From Sophora flavescens (lineage: Eukaryota > Streptophyta > Magnoliopsida > Fabales > Fabaceae): a DNA stretch of 64,000 bases. The position numbers and the translations under genes are program-made. The notes beneath the pieces are model-generated. The model searched no databases and was not told where the DNA came from. It worked only from the letters and a program-made list of their open reading frames with translations. Below are positions 11,004 to 23,241 of the stretch, one piece after another; position 1 is the stretch's first letter, and every line of letters begins with the position of its first letter. The stretch lies in the NCBI GenBank assembly GCA_030762895.1, contig CM061069.1, forward strand, positions 107,885,669-107,949,668, given 5' to 3'.

Positions 11004-12815
11004 ATGGATGCAGAAGGACAAGCGATCAACAAACCTCCTCTCTTTGATGGTTCTGATTATGACTATTGGAAGAAGAGGATGATGGCCTTTTTGGATGCAC
11101 AAAGTCTAGACATCTGGGAGCTCATAGAAACTGGTTACACTGAACCCAGAAATGAAAATGGAGATGTTGTTGCTAGAGCAGACTGGACAGCAGATCAAAA
11201 GGCAAAGCATCAACCGAATCTTAAAGCTAAGCATTATTTGATGTGTGCCATCACCAGATCTGAACATGACAAAGTTCACAGCTGCAATACTGCTAAAGAA
11301 ATATGGGATACTCTTGCCCTCACTCATGAGGGTTCCTCACAAGTTAAGGAATCTAAGATCAGCATGTTGGTTCATCAGTATGAGCTCTTCAAGATGGGTG
11401 AACATGAAACAATAGACCAAATGTTTGGAATATTCCAAACCATCATCAACAGTCTCAGATCTCTTGGAAAAATCTATGAAAATAGAGATCATGTCAGAAA
11501 AATTCTGAGAAGTCTATCCAAGCAGTGGAGACCCAAAGTAACAGCTATTCAGGAAGCAAAAAACCTGAATACACTCTCTCTGGAAGAGCTTCTTGGATCT
11601 CTCAAGGTTCATGAACTTAAACTCAATGAAGAATAAAATTCCAGAAAAGGAAAATCTATTGCCCTAAAGTCAAAGAAAGCAGGCTCATCAAAATTTCTCA
11701 AAGCCGCTGATTCATCTGATGAGTCTGAATCTTCTGATGATAATGAAGAATCGGGCGAGGATGAATTATCCTTTATCTCAAGAAAGATTCAACATGTGTG
11801 GAGAAAGAAAGATGGTTTCAGAAGGAAACAACTCAATAAAAAATTTTCCAAGGAGAAGTCAGACTCCAAAGAAAAAGGTCCGTCTTTGTGCTTTGAATGC
11901 AAGAAACATGGTCATTTCAAAGCAGACTGCACTGAGCTAAAGGATAAAAAGAAATTCTTCAAAAAGAAGAAAGGGTTAATGGCCACTTGGGAGGATCTTG
12001 ATATATCTTATTCAGATGAAGAAAATGAAGCTGATGAAGAGGCAAATATCCGTCTCAAGGCAGACACTACATCAGAAAGTGAATACACTGATGTTGAGGT
12101 AATGAACTCTGACCCGTCCATTCTTCAAAATGCTTTTGATGGATTGTTGCACGAGTCATCTATACTACCACGAGAATATAAGAGTCTCAAAAATAAATTC
12201 TCTAAACTATCTAAAGAATATGATAGGGTCTGCACTGAGAACCAAAACCTTAAAAATGAAAACAACACACTAAAATCAATGAATGTCAGTCTAGCTGACA
12301 AAATGGTGTGTGAACCTGATGTTTCTTGTGAAGTTGCAAAACTGAAACAAGATGTAACATATCTAACTGACTCTCTGTCAAAGCTTATAGGAGGATCAGA
12401 TAAGCTTAGCCTCATTTTAAGGTACTCTAGGTCACCTTATGATAAACCTTGTCTTGGTTATGACAAAGAGAAGCAAGACGCATCTCACAAAAAGTCAAAA
12501 CCACTTAAACAGCATAGAGCTTCAAAAGTTTCAAATAAACATACCAAAGCTAAGTCTAGCTCATCTAACACCTTTTGTAAAGTATGTGGAAAAAATGGGC
12601 ATATTACATCTAGATGCATACACAATAAATATGCTAAGCATACTCGTCCAGTTACAACTAACAATAAAGGACCCAAGTCAGTTTGGGTACCTAAAGATAA
12701 GATAATACATGTTGCAGATTTGATTAACAACAGGAATAAAACAGATGTCTTGGTACTTGGTCAGCGGCTGCTCATGACTCATGACGGGAGAAAAGTCTAT
12801 GTTCCAAAACCTTAA
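11004..12815 (+). pseudogene. Element B gag, one internal stop
   Basis: Retrotransposon capsid/nucleocapsid protein. The start is the ATG of MDAEGQAINKPP, 57 bases after the primer site and aligned with element A's. One frame runs throughout, broken only by TAA at 11634-11636 where A has GAA. Residues about 20-210 are a UBN2/copia gag domain (DYWKKRM, HYLMCAI, HKVHSC, KQWRPKVTAI). Zinc knuckle CFECKKHGHFKADC is at 11889-11930, a heptad-like coiled coil at about 12168-12305, and a second knuckle CKVCGKNGHITSRC at 12576-12617. The tail overlaps the protease frame. Confidence 0.92.
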
Positions 12816-15801
12816 ACCCAAAGATGGTGGCTGGGTCACATTTGGAGGAAATCAGAAAGGGAAATTCATTGGTATAGGTAAAATTGGTAAACATTATTTC
12901 CCCTCCATTGATAATGTTCTTTTAGTAAATGGCTTAAAGCATAATCTACTGAGCATAAGTCAATTATGTGATAGAGGATGTGAAGTGTCTTTTGATAAGG
13001 ATATGTGCACTGCCAAAAAAGATGATGGATTACTTTTATTCAGTGCAAAAAGGTAAAACAATCTCTACAATATTGACTTGGAGGACCTCTCAAATCAAAG
13101 TGTCTCATGTCTAGTGCCCATTGAAGATGAGCGATGGATTTGGCACAAAAGGCTAGGTCATGTAAACTTGAAATTAATTTCAAAGCTAAACAAGCATAAC
13201 CTCGTGAGAGGACTACCAAACCTTAAGCTCAAATCTGATGCTCTCTGTGATGCATGTCAAAAGGGAAAACAAGTCAAAGGTTCTTTTGAATCTAATAATG
13301 TTGTTAGTACCAATAGACCACTAGAGTTGCTACATCTTGATCTTTTTGGTCCAACAAGGATTGCCTCTGTCAGTGGTAAGAAATATGGTCTTCTCATAGT
13401 AGACGATTACACTAGATGGACATGGGTTATGTTCCTAACTCACAAGGATGAGTCCTTTAAGGTCTTTTTTGTATTCTGCAAACATGTACAGAATGAAAAA
13501 GGCATGTGTATCACATCAATCAGAAGTGACCATGGGGGAGAGTTTGAAAATGAGCTATTTCATAAGTTCAGTGAAGAGAGTGGTATCCTTCACAACTTCT
13601 CAATACCTAGAACACCACGGCAAAATGATGTGGTAGAGAGAAAGAACAGATCTCTTCAAGAGATGGCTAGGACTATGCTCAATAACAATTCTGTCCCTAG
13701 ACACTTATGGGCTGAAGTTGTTAATACTGCCTGTTACATTCAGAACAAAATATACATTAGACTTATCCTAAATAAGACTCCTTATGAACTGTGGAAAGGA
13801 AGAAAACCCAACATATTTTATTTTCACCCCTTTGGTTGTAAATGCTATATACTGAATACTAAAGATCAACTTGATAAGTTTGATGCTAAAACAGATAGTG
13901 GAATTCTATTAGGATACTCTGAAACATCTAAATGCTTTAGAATTTATAATTCTGGGACTCTGATGGTAGAAGAAAGTATTCATGTCAAGTTTGATGACAA
14001 ACAGCCTGATAAGAAATTATCAGAGCTAGATGAAGCTTTTGCAGATCTTGATCTAAGCACTCCATGAGACTCACCTGAGATAAAGGTTGATGATCAAGAA
14101 GATGACCCCACTCAACAACCAGAAACTTCCACTTCTCAACATGACACAGTTCAAAAATCTTAGTACTTCAAGAATTATCATCCACAAGATCAGATCATTG
14201 GAAACCCCAATGACAAGCTAAGAACCAGATCAACTTTCAGAGAACAAGACACTTCTGCACTAGTCTCTGAGTTGGAACCAAAGACAGTAGACGAGGCTCT
14301 ACTGGACGATGGTTGGATTCTAGCCATGCAATAAGAACTCAATCACTTTGAAAGAAGTGATGTTTGGACTCTGGTTCCACTGCCCAAAGATAAATCAGTG
14401 ATTGGAACAAAGTGGGTTTACAGAAACAAACTTGATGAAAATGGTAAGGTAATCAGAAACAAAGCAAGGCTTGTTGCTCAAGGATTCTCTCAAGAAGAAG
14501 GTATAGATTATACTGAAACCTTTGCACCTGTTGCTAGATTAGAAGCTATTAGAATTCTACTTTCATTCGCTGTACATCATAGTATTATGCTTTTTCAGAT
14601 GGATGTTAAGAGTGCTTTTCTAAATGGCTTTATTAATGAAGAAGTATATGTTATGCAACCTCCAGGTTTTGAGTGTGAAACCCATCCTTAACACGTATAT
14701 AAGCTTAAGAAAGCTTTGTACGGTCTTAAGCAAGCTCCTAGAGCTTCGTATGATAGACTAAGTTCCTTTCTTATGGAAAATGGATTCAATAGAGGAAAGG
14801 TTGATACAACCTTATTTAGAAAATCCATTAAGTCTAATTTCATAGTTGTACAGATATATGTTGATAATATTATTTTTGGTAGTACTAATGACTCTCTGTG
14901 CAAAGAATTCTCTAAGTTAATGTAGAAAGAGTTTGAAATGAGCATGATGGGAGAACTCAAATTCTTCCTTAGACTTCAAGTAAAACAAACCATGGACGAG
15001 GTGCTCATCCACCAAACTAAGTATACAAAAGAACTTCTAAAGAAGTTTAAGATGGATGACTGTAAACCAATGAATACTCCTATGCACCCCACCTCCATAC
15101 TGAACAAAGATGATAAAGAGAAAAAGGTAGACCAAAAGGTATACGAAGGTATGATAGGATCTCTCTTATATCTTACTGCATCTAGGCCTGATATTATGTT
15201 CAGTGTATGTTTATGTGCTCGATTTCAATCTGATCCTAGAGAATCTCACTTATCAGTAGTTAAGAGAATTTTTAGATATTTAAAAGGTACTACTAATCTT
15301 GGTTTGTGCTTTAAGAAAAATGAAGATTATAGATTAGTTGGTTTATGTGATGCTGACTATGCTGGAGATAGAATTGAAAGAAAGAGAACTAGTGGAGGAT
15401 GTCACTTCATTGGAGCAAATCTTGTCTCTTGGTCATGCAAAAGACAAAATACCATTGCTTTCTCAACTGCTGAAGCTGAGTATATAGCAGCTGCAAGTTG
15501 CTGCTCACAACTTCTCTGGATCAAACATCAATTGGAGGACTACAATATATTTGTAAGTAGTATTCCGCTTATGTGTGATAATACTGCTGCAATAAATCTA
15601 TCTAAGAACCCAATTTTACATTCTAGAGCTAAGCACATAGAGATTAAACATCATTTTATTAGGGATTATGTGCAAAAAGGTGTGATTGATATTCAATTTG
15701 TAGATACTGACCATCAATGGGCAAATATCTTTACTAAACCTCTTGCAGAGGATAGATATATCTTTATTAGGAAGCATCTTAATATGATATGTGTGGATTA
15801 G
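12724..15801 (+). pseudogene. Element B pol (protease, integrase, RT, RNase H), seven in-frame stops
   Basis: A single frame, +1 relative to gag, carries the whole pol; stops are at 12775, 13054, 14065, 14161, 14332, 14689 and 14923. Protease: the DSG motif is mutated to VSG (12760-12768). Integrase: zinc residues in WHKRLGHVN and CDACQKG, catalytic regions HLDLFGPT, IRSDHGGEFEN and VVERKNRS all present (13144-13650). RT: GTKWVYRNK, FAPVARLEAIR, QMDVKSAFLNG, then YVDN instead of YVDD at 14857-14868. RNase H: LCDADYAGD, STAEAEY, MCDNTAA, ending NMICVD and a UAG stop. Two catalytic sites are therefore lost as well as the frame. Confidence 0.93.
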
Positions 15802-16309
15802 TGCAGGCGTCCAGCCTAAAAAAAAACTTTTTTTTGCTAATTCTGCGTCTATTACCTATGCTCGTCTAATACATATTTAAAGTTGTGCGTCTATTTCATA
15901 ATGTATTGCACGCGTCCATTGATATTGATGATCACGTCCATTGTATAGTTTCAGACGAGTTCACATCTGCCTATAATTAAAAATATTCTCTTTGTGTGTT
16001 AATGAATGTATTCATTTTGTCACAAGACAGATTTATCCTTTACTCTCTTTGCTGAGTCAGTACTTCCATCAATCTCATCAAGACCTTTTTATGGTCCCAA
16101 GTTACCAACACCGTTTTATCATAATGACATGTCATGTCAAAAGTTTTTTTAAAATAAATAAATAAATAAATAAAACCTTTGATATTCAAAATTCCTTTAA
16201 AAGAAATCTTTTCCCTCTGAGAAAAACTTTGCGCTTCCATAATCTCTCAAGCTATCTCTCTCTTTACCTCTCTCTGCTTTCCAAACCCTAAGCTCTTTGA
16301 TCATCTACA
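15802..16309 (+). other. Element B pol/env spacer
   Basis: 508 bp without a coding frame. It begins with a run of A and T, continues with several cgtct/agacg words like those in the LTR (15840-15960), an AAATAAATAAATAAATA run at 16152-16173 and a CT-rich tract just before the env-like ATG. It could hold a splice acceptor for a subgenomic env-like RNA, but none is proven by the sequence. Confidence 0.55.
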
Positions 16310-17814
16310 ATGGCATCTTCAACATTCAACGTGGACAAACTCAACTTTGCTATAGAACATCATTTCAACCTTGGTGTGCTGAAAGACTACAATCTTGACA
16401 TAAGCAAATATGTCAATGCAGCTGGGTGGGAAGGACTCTTCGCAGAGAAAGTCTCTGTCTTTCCTAAAATAGTCAAGGATTTTTGGAGAAACATCCAACT
16501 AACAGAAACTGACTTCTACTCAACAGTATTTAGAAAGAAGATTACAGTCTCGGAGAAGACTATTGCTGAAGCAATCTTCTGTGCTCAGGAAGGTCTCGTT
16601 TTCACTGAGTCATGGGAAGAAGACTTGGGCGGCTCTGAGACTATAGAAGTTTGTCTCATGAAGGAGGACACGGTCAGGACTCACTCTTGGAAGGCCGTTG
16701 AAATGAAGGACATCGTTCACATCCTTCACTAGCTTCTCAACAAGGTGGTGCTTCACAAGGTTGTATCAAAGGACAACCTCTCATCTCATCACAAATTCTG
16801 TCTCTGCCATCTTCTCACAGAGACAAGAATCAATCTTCCAAGATTCCTGTAGGGAAGATTAAGAGACGCTGTGATGAACAAGAAAAGACTCTCTGCACTT
16901 CCTTTCTGCCATCTTCTCTCAAATTTTCAAGGCTCGAGGAGTACATGAGTTTCTTACTGCTAAGACTCCTGAGGAGCAAGCTAGGTTGTTGACTGATAAA
17001 CCAATGTCTGCTACAGACTTTGGAAAGATGAACATAGCCAACATGAACCTCAGTACGTATGTTGCTGCTGTAATGGCTAAGACTGAGGAATTAATGATGG
17101 CTAAAGAAGAGATGATTGAACAAAATAATGCTGAAGTCCTTGGGGTTAAAAGGATAACTAGGCAAAAGACCACTGCTAAAAGGAATCCTGCCCCCAAGAG
17201 GCCAGTAAGTGGGATTGCTATCAGGGAGCATTCTGATACCCCTGCTGCAAAGAAACCAAGAAAAATTATCCTCTCTCATAATGAAGATGAGGAAGCTGAT
17301 GAGGATAGCATTCCTATCAGTTCTATTATGAAGAAGCAAAAGACCTCTGCTGCTGCTGCTGAGGCTGTTGTGCCTGTTCCATCAATTGTACCAACAAAAC
17401 CAAGGAGGCAACCTGCAAGAAAAGCTAGGTCGACTAAAACTCCTAAGGTAACCATCTTTGCTAATGATCCTGTTCAATTAGCAGTATATGACCTAATGTC
17501 TAGTTTAGAAACTAGGATAGATGATATGCCTGTCCCCTCTTCAAATAATGTATACATTCCCACACCTCTTTCACCCTAACCAACACAAACAACCACTTCA
17601 CAAGTTGATGATCCCATGTTAAATCAGCCAAATGAAGGCATTTACCCTGGTGCACCTTTCCCCAAACCTCTGAGAACCCTATTTCCTTCCCTCACCCCAA
17701 CTTTTGTCCTTTACAATGGCAAATCTGAGGATTGGGCCAAAGTAAAAAGGGAATGGAAAATTTTGTTTCATTCTCACCAATCTGAACCAGAACACATTCC
17801 AGGCAGATGGTATC
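16310..17814 (+). pseudogene. Element B envelope-like ORF, N-terminal part, broken
   Basis: It begins MASSTFNVDKLNFAIEHHF and is open for 140 residues, then a TAG at 16730. The following part is frameshifted and partly deleted relative to element A (16740-16985). The frame is open again from 16986 to 17577 with a basic, Pro/Ser-rich region (KRPVSGIAIREH, KPRRQPARKARS), then from 17616. It stops where element C inserted. The family is the Sirevirus env-like protein; its role is not established. Alignment with A at 4125-2490 supports common origin, though the two differ by many substitutions. Confidence 0.78.
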
Positions 17815-19078
17815 TGATCCGTGGTCGTACACGAGTCAAAATAATATAGTAATTAAAATTGTAGTACAAGGCAAAACAACCTTGGTCGTCTCACGAGGAT
17901 CTTTAAAATTATTAGCCAATCAAGAATGTTAGAGAAAGGGGGTTTTCCAAATTTTCAAGGAGAAAACAGTTTGCAATAAACAAATAAATTCAATTAATTA
18001 TAAACATCAATCCAAGACGTCAAGTTCTTTGGTAGAATTCTTCATTGTTCCAAAAGATATAAATTTGTTTGCCCTCCTCCTCTGTTAATTTGAAATCTAC
18101 TACATGATCATGTAGAGTTTAAACAACAAAATTGGAGTCACAATCGCAATCCCTAATAATGTTGATTTATGTACAAATTCAATTAACCTAGGTTACCAAT
18201 CGGTTCCCTAATCGCTATTAGATTTTTGGATTAATCAATCTTAATTCCTAATTCCAATTCAATCATGAAAACTGAATCTACATTTAATTAGACATAGATT
18301 AAGCGTAATCACACTCAACACAGAAATCATAATTGAAAGAAGAGAAAAGGAGAAGAAGCAATTGAAAAACAATTAAAAGTAAGGAACTCGGAATTCAAAC
18401 CAAATCACTTGAATGTCTAGGATTGATAAAAGGTTTAGCCTTCCATAGTCATCACCATTGGAGAAGCTTTAACAACAAAACATCCAACAAAGTGCAGAAA
18501 ACTAAAAAAAGGAGAAGAGAGGGAAAGAGAACTCCAAAACTTGCAAAAACAAGGATTGCAAAAGTATCTAATTTTCGTCTCCCTCACTTGTACGGCTGTA
18601 AAATGATATTTATGCTTATTAGTCCTAACCTAACCCTAGACCAAATTAAAGGCCTCTGAATAAGCTTTCCAACAAGGTATCATATGCCTTAATTGGGCTT
18701 AAGATGATTAAGTTAGACCCATTTAAGTGAAGGAACATCATGGACTGCACACTGATCCGTGCCAGAGAACTCGGGACCCAATTTAGCCTTGATTTTGTCC
18801 TAATTTGACAATTCTGTGACACCTGAAATTGTAGGTATCTTCCTTATCTTTCTAGGGATAGCAATATAACCAAAATCCGATATCTTTAGCTCTAGTTATG
18901 CTCTGCACAAGGAAACAAGGTCAGGATGAGTGAAAAATCAGAAAATTAACAATGTTTAACAATTAAGCCCAATTAAGCCCAATAATGTAAAACTCAGCCA
19001 AATCACCAATATTAAACACATATAACAATTAATTAGGCCAAGTATACACACTAAAAGGTACCTCAAAATGAGTTATCA
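17815..19078 (-). mobile_element. Element C 3' LTR
   Basis: It is nearly identical in order and sequence to 21981-23236 along its whole length, with scattered substitutions and a few small indels. It has no gene of its own; the short ORF at 18423-18659 also occurs in the other copy (22589-22825) simply because LTRs are duplicates. Confidence 0.9.
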
Positions 19079-19094
19079 AATTCCCCCACACTTA
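19079..19094 (-). promoter_or_regulatory. Element C polypurine tract
   Basis: On the minus strand AGTGTGGGGGAATT abuts the TGATAAC start of the 3' LTR. It would prime plus-strand DNA. A second similar tract lies inside the element (20462-20477). Confidence 0.75.
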
Positions 19095-20461
19095 CTCTTT
19101 TGCACTCCTGAGCAAAACTCAAAAATTGAATTCCTAAAAACTTTTACAAACACAACAAACACACTTATCAATGAATCCCAAGAATGGACAAGAGTGAGCA
19201 AGATACAAACATTCAAAACATCGAGGAATCAAAACAATCATGAATACGTCCTTAACATCTCAAGCAAACAAGGAGGCAATTCAAATCAAAGATGAACCCA
19301 AAGTGGTAGAGTCCTCACTAAGCATACACTCCAACTCTCAAGTGTTTAATGTTTGTGTTTACGCTCAAGGCACATCATGAATGCTAACACTACCATAAGC
19401 TTGACAAGCCTATAACTTCCACCACTTGAAACACATGCACATAAAGATCAAAAGGACTTTTTCAAGGTTGTAATGGGGCTAAGGTATGGGTGGATACAAG
19501 AAGGGATGTTAGCTATAAACCAAAGAGACTAGCGGAGCAATGGGGAATGAGTTTAAATAAGCATACAAATTTATCCCAAGAAACACAATTCAATGCCAAT
19601 GAACAACATTTTGTCTCTGTTGAACCTTTTCTTCCTTTTGCACTTTCACTCAATTGCACTTTCACATTGCATTACAATTTACTTTATTTATTTATTTATT
19701 TATTTTTATTTTTTTGCACTTTGCCACTCCAATCAAGTAAGCTACAAACTATTGCATAGACCCCACACTTATTTAAGCATCCATTCCCAAAACAATTCCA
19801 AAACTCCTTTACTCCCTAAGGTTTGGGTCATATCATTGTTTTTCACTTTTAGGCTTGTAATGAGCTATAAAACAAAGAATGGGATAAATAGGCTCAAAGG
19901 GCTATCAAGGGGATAATTTTAAGGTAGGCTTATTTGGATAGTAGCTTAAAAACAAAGAAGGCCTAAATCATCTCAATACATGCATGTGAACAAGAGGCTT
20001 CAAAGAGTCAAGTCAAGTTCTAGAGTAATTAACAATCATGAGTGAAATCACAAAAAAAAAGAAAAGCATGGAACAATTGCAGTTCATCCATGTATAGGGC
20101 TCAAAAACTCACAAGGGTTAATTCTACCACAAAATATTCACAAATTAATTTCAATGCCAACTTATTACACTAGAAATGCAAGAATTTCTCCATATCAAAT
20201 CATGAAACCTCTTAACCAAGAATGATGCAAATCACTCACAACTCATACAGACTTAAAATTTCACTAAAAAGCATGCAACAAGACTCAAATACAAATATAT
20301 ATATTTTTTAATTTTTTTAGACCCTAAAAACAACAAAGGAAAAAAATAATCCTAAGATACTAAAACACCAATAAAAAAATTTACATTTTATTTTAAAAAT
20401 AGAGAAAAATAACATAAACAACAAAATTCAACACACAATTTAAAAACATCATAACATAGTA
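19095..20461 (-). other. Element C 3' untranslated region
   Basis: Nearly 1.4 kb between the end of the gag-like ORF and the final polypurine tract. No retroelement domain is visible on either strand; short plus-strand ORFs (19490-19759, 19593-19916) are AT-rich and unlike known proteins. Confidence 0.6.
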
Positions 20462-20477
20462 TATCTCCCCCACACTT
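20462..20477 (-). promoter_or_regulatory. Internal polypurine-like tract of element C
   Basis: Minus strand CAAGTGTGGGGGAGAT follows the words caatgtagattt, the usual 3' context at the end of coding in Tat/Athila elements. It may be a second, central-type polypurine tract. It marks the likely end of the real coding region. Confidence 0.55.
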
Positions 20478-20499
20478 GAAATCTACATTGTCCTCAATG

Positions 20500-21630
20500 T
20501 AGAACATATCAAAATCAAGAACAAGAACAAGAACTAATTCATTCACATAGAGGACACGAAAAATAAAATAGAAAAGGGGAGAAAAAGCCTTATAGAATGT
20601 AGTACAGCAAGTCTCATTGTGGCTCAAGCGCTTCCCCAATGCTTGTTCCGAGAATTTCTCACTAAATTGCTTGAGCCAGTCTTTATCAACCATGAAAGCC
20701 TTAGTGGTTGTCTCTAACATAAGTAGTCTTGCATCACCCATCATGACATGATCACCATCTTTTATGGGGATTCTTTCTGTGAGTAGCATGTCCATATGAT
20801 CCCTATTTTCTACATTTCTGGGATGAACAGGGTCCTCAACCTCACGTGTCTCATCTTCCATATGCACTTTTTGCTCCTTATACCCCAAAAAGGATGAAAT
20901 TTCAACACATGCTGCACACAAAATATCACCGTTAAAGTCAACACATGAAGTACATAAAATAGAATCAGGAAAATCTTGAATATCTGGAAATTCAACACAA
21001 AGTTCATCAATAGTAGTATTCTCGACATCATTATCAAAATTATGCTCAGAAGAAGTATTGTCAAGAATATCTATTTGTGAATCTGAATGCTCTTCAAGGG
21101 GATGTTGTGATTGCGGTGCAGTCAAGGTGGAGGCAATGTGACCAATTTGACTAGCCAAATTCTGAAGACTTGCTTCTGTCCTGTGTTAGAATTCAAGAGT
21201 GTGCTCTGCCATTTGTTGCACCAATTCTTCCAGACTAGGTTGGACAAGTGTGGGATCAACTGATATTGTTGCTGGCATATTGTCAATTGATGCACCAAAG
21301 AAGCTAACTCATCCAAGCTTCCATGTTCTCCGCCATGTTGGTCAGAATAGGAAAGTTGCACCTCTTTAACTTCAATCATGCCAAAATCACAACTAAACTC
21401 ATAATCACTAGTAAAGTCGGGATAATATATGCATGATGGCTCAACATCTTTCTCTACATAATGTATGCCTGGTGGTTCATAAGATGTGGCAAAATCTCTC
21501 AATGTGCTATGAGGCATACAATTATTCATTTACGCAGACACACTTGAATCTATATAACCTCTTGAAAAATGAGCAAAATCAATTTGAGGATAATATATGC
21601 ATGATGGTTCATATTCAACATTAGGCATAT
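20500..21630 (-). pseudogene. Element C gag-like ORF without pol
   Basis: Two overlapping minus-strand frames (21529-21122 and 21158-20388) appear to be one protein broken by a shift near 21200. Visible features are CIYYPDFTSDYEF near the start, a stretch SLDELASLVHQLTICQQQ with heptad character, ASQIGHIASTLTAPQ, which recalls the C-terminal gag of Athila/Tat elements, and an acidic region with paired cysteines (ILCTSC then ILCAAC). There is no zinc knuckle, protease or RT. A CIYYP-like word also occurs near 21600 upstream of the first ATG, suggesting an internal repeat. It is probably a structural protein remnant acted on by enzymes from another element. Confidence 0.55.
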
Positions 21631-21960
21631 AATTTTGCATATAATTATCCATGGGAAGTACTAAGATTCACAACCATGACAATCACAATATTCAATGTCA
21701 TCAATATGATATATACATATAAGCTCAGCACACTCATATATATGCTCCAAATAGCAAAATAGAAAAGGAAAAAAAAAAGCAAAAACCCAAAACAAACAAT
21801 TATACACTACCTGATAAGCTAAAAAAAATTAAAAACAAAAGAAAACCACATCAAATAATTTTTAAATATTTTTTTGTTTAAAATTATGTGACTATATCAA
21901 GATGAAAACTAGTCCCAAAAAAATATGAATTCCTAATATGACTAATAAAAATCAAAGATC

Positions 21961-21979
21961 CCCGACAACGGCGCCAAAT
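21961..21979 (-). promoter_or_regulatory. Element C primer-binding site
   Basis: Minus strand TTTGGCGCCGTTGTCGGGG directly follows the LTR end. This TGGCGCCGTTGCCGGGG-type block is the typical sequence after the 5' LTR in Tat/Athila-like elements. I do not assign the tRNA. Confidence 0.8.
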
Positions 21980-21980
21980 T

Positions 21981-23236
21981 TGATTCGTGGTCGTACACGG
22001 GTCAAAATAATATAGTAATTAAAACTGTAGTACAAGGCAAAACAACCTTGGTCGTCTCACGAGGATATTTAAAATTATTAGCCAATCAAGAATGTTAGAG
22101 AAAGGAGGTTTTCAAAATTTTCAAGGAAAAAACAGTTTGCAATAAACAAATAAATTCAATTAATTATAAACATCAATCCAAGACGTCAAGTTCTTTGGTA
22201 GAATTCGTCATTGCTCCAAAAGATATAAATTTGTTTGCCCCCCTCCTCTGTTAATTTGAAATCTACTAAATGATCATGTAGGGTTTAAAAAACAAAATTG
22301 GAGTCACAATCGCAATCCCTAATAATGTTGATTTATGTACAAATTCAATTAACCTAGGTTACCAATCGGTTCCCTAATCTCTATTAGATTTTTGGATTAA
22401 TAAATCCTAATTCCTAATTCCAATTCAATCATGAAAACTGAATCTGCATGTATTCAGACATAGATCAAGCATAATCACACTCACAACACAAATCATAATT
22501 GAAAGAAGATAAAAGGAGAAGAAGAAATTGAAAAACAATTAAAAGTAAGGAACTCGGAATTCAAACCAAATTACTTGAATGTCTAGGATTGATAAAAGAT
22601 TTAGCCTTCCATAGTCATCACCATTGGAGAATCTTTAACAACAAAACATCCAACAAAGTGCAGAAAACTAAAAAAAGGAGAATAGAGGGAAAGAGAACTC
22701 CAAAACTTACAAAAACAAGGATTGCAAAAGTATCTAATTTTCATCTCCCTCACTTGTACCGCTGTAAACTGCTATTTATGCTAATTAATCCTGACCTAAC
22801 CCTAGACCAAATTAAGGGCATCTGAATAAGCTTTCCAACAAGGTATCATATGCCTTAATTGGGCTTAAGATGAGTAAGTTAGGCCCATTTAAGTGAAGGA
22901 ACATCATGGACTGCTCACTGATCCTCGCCAGAGAACTCGGGACCCAATTTAGCCTTGATTTTGGCCTAATTTGATAATTCTTGTGACACCTGAAATTGTA
23001 GGTCTCTTCCTTATCTTTCTAGGGACAACAAGATAACCAAAATCTGATACATGTAACTCTAGTTATGCTCTGCACAAGGCAACAAGGTCAGGATGAGTGA
23101 AAAATCCGAAAATTAACAATGTTTAGCAATTAAGCCCAATAATGTAAAACTCAGCCAAATCACCAATATTAAACACATATAAAAATTAATTAGGCAAAGT
23201 ATACACACTAAAAGGTAACTCAAAAATGTGTTATCA
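21981..23236 (-). mobile_element. Element C 5' LTR
   Basis: On the minus strand it starts at 23236 with TGATAACACATTTTTGAG and ends GTACGACCACGAATCA at 21981, next to the primer site. It pairs with 17815-19078. Confidence 0.9.
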
Positions 23237-23241
23237 GTATC

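Larger units (their letters stand above)
17815..23236 (-). mobile_element. Element C: non-autonomous Ty3/gypsy (Tat/Athila-like) LTR retrotransposon
   Basis: Two LTRs (17815-19078, 1264 bp; 21981-23236, 1256 bp) start TGATAAC and end GAATCA or GGATCA on the minus strand. The primer site region TTTGGCGCCGTTGTCGGGG (21961-21979) follows the 5' LTR and a GTGTGGGGGAATT tract precedes the 3' LTR. A perfect 5-bp target duplication GTATC flanks it (17810-17814 and 23237-23241), inside the env-like ORF of element B. The 2.9 kb interior encodes only a gag-like protein and no pol. This fits the pol-less derivatives of Tat/Athila known as TR-GAG-type elements. Confidence 0.88.

Noticed and set aside
18423..18659. 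Basic 78-residue frame repeated at 22589-22825
   Set aside because: Copies in the two LTRs of element C; orientation is antisense to the element.
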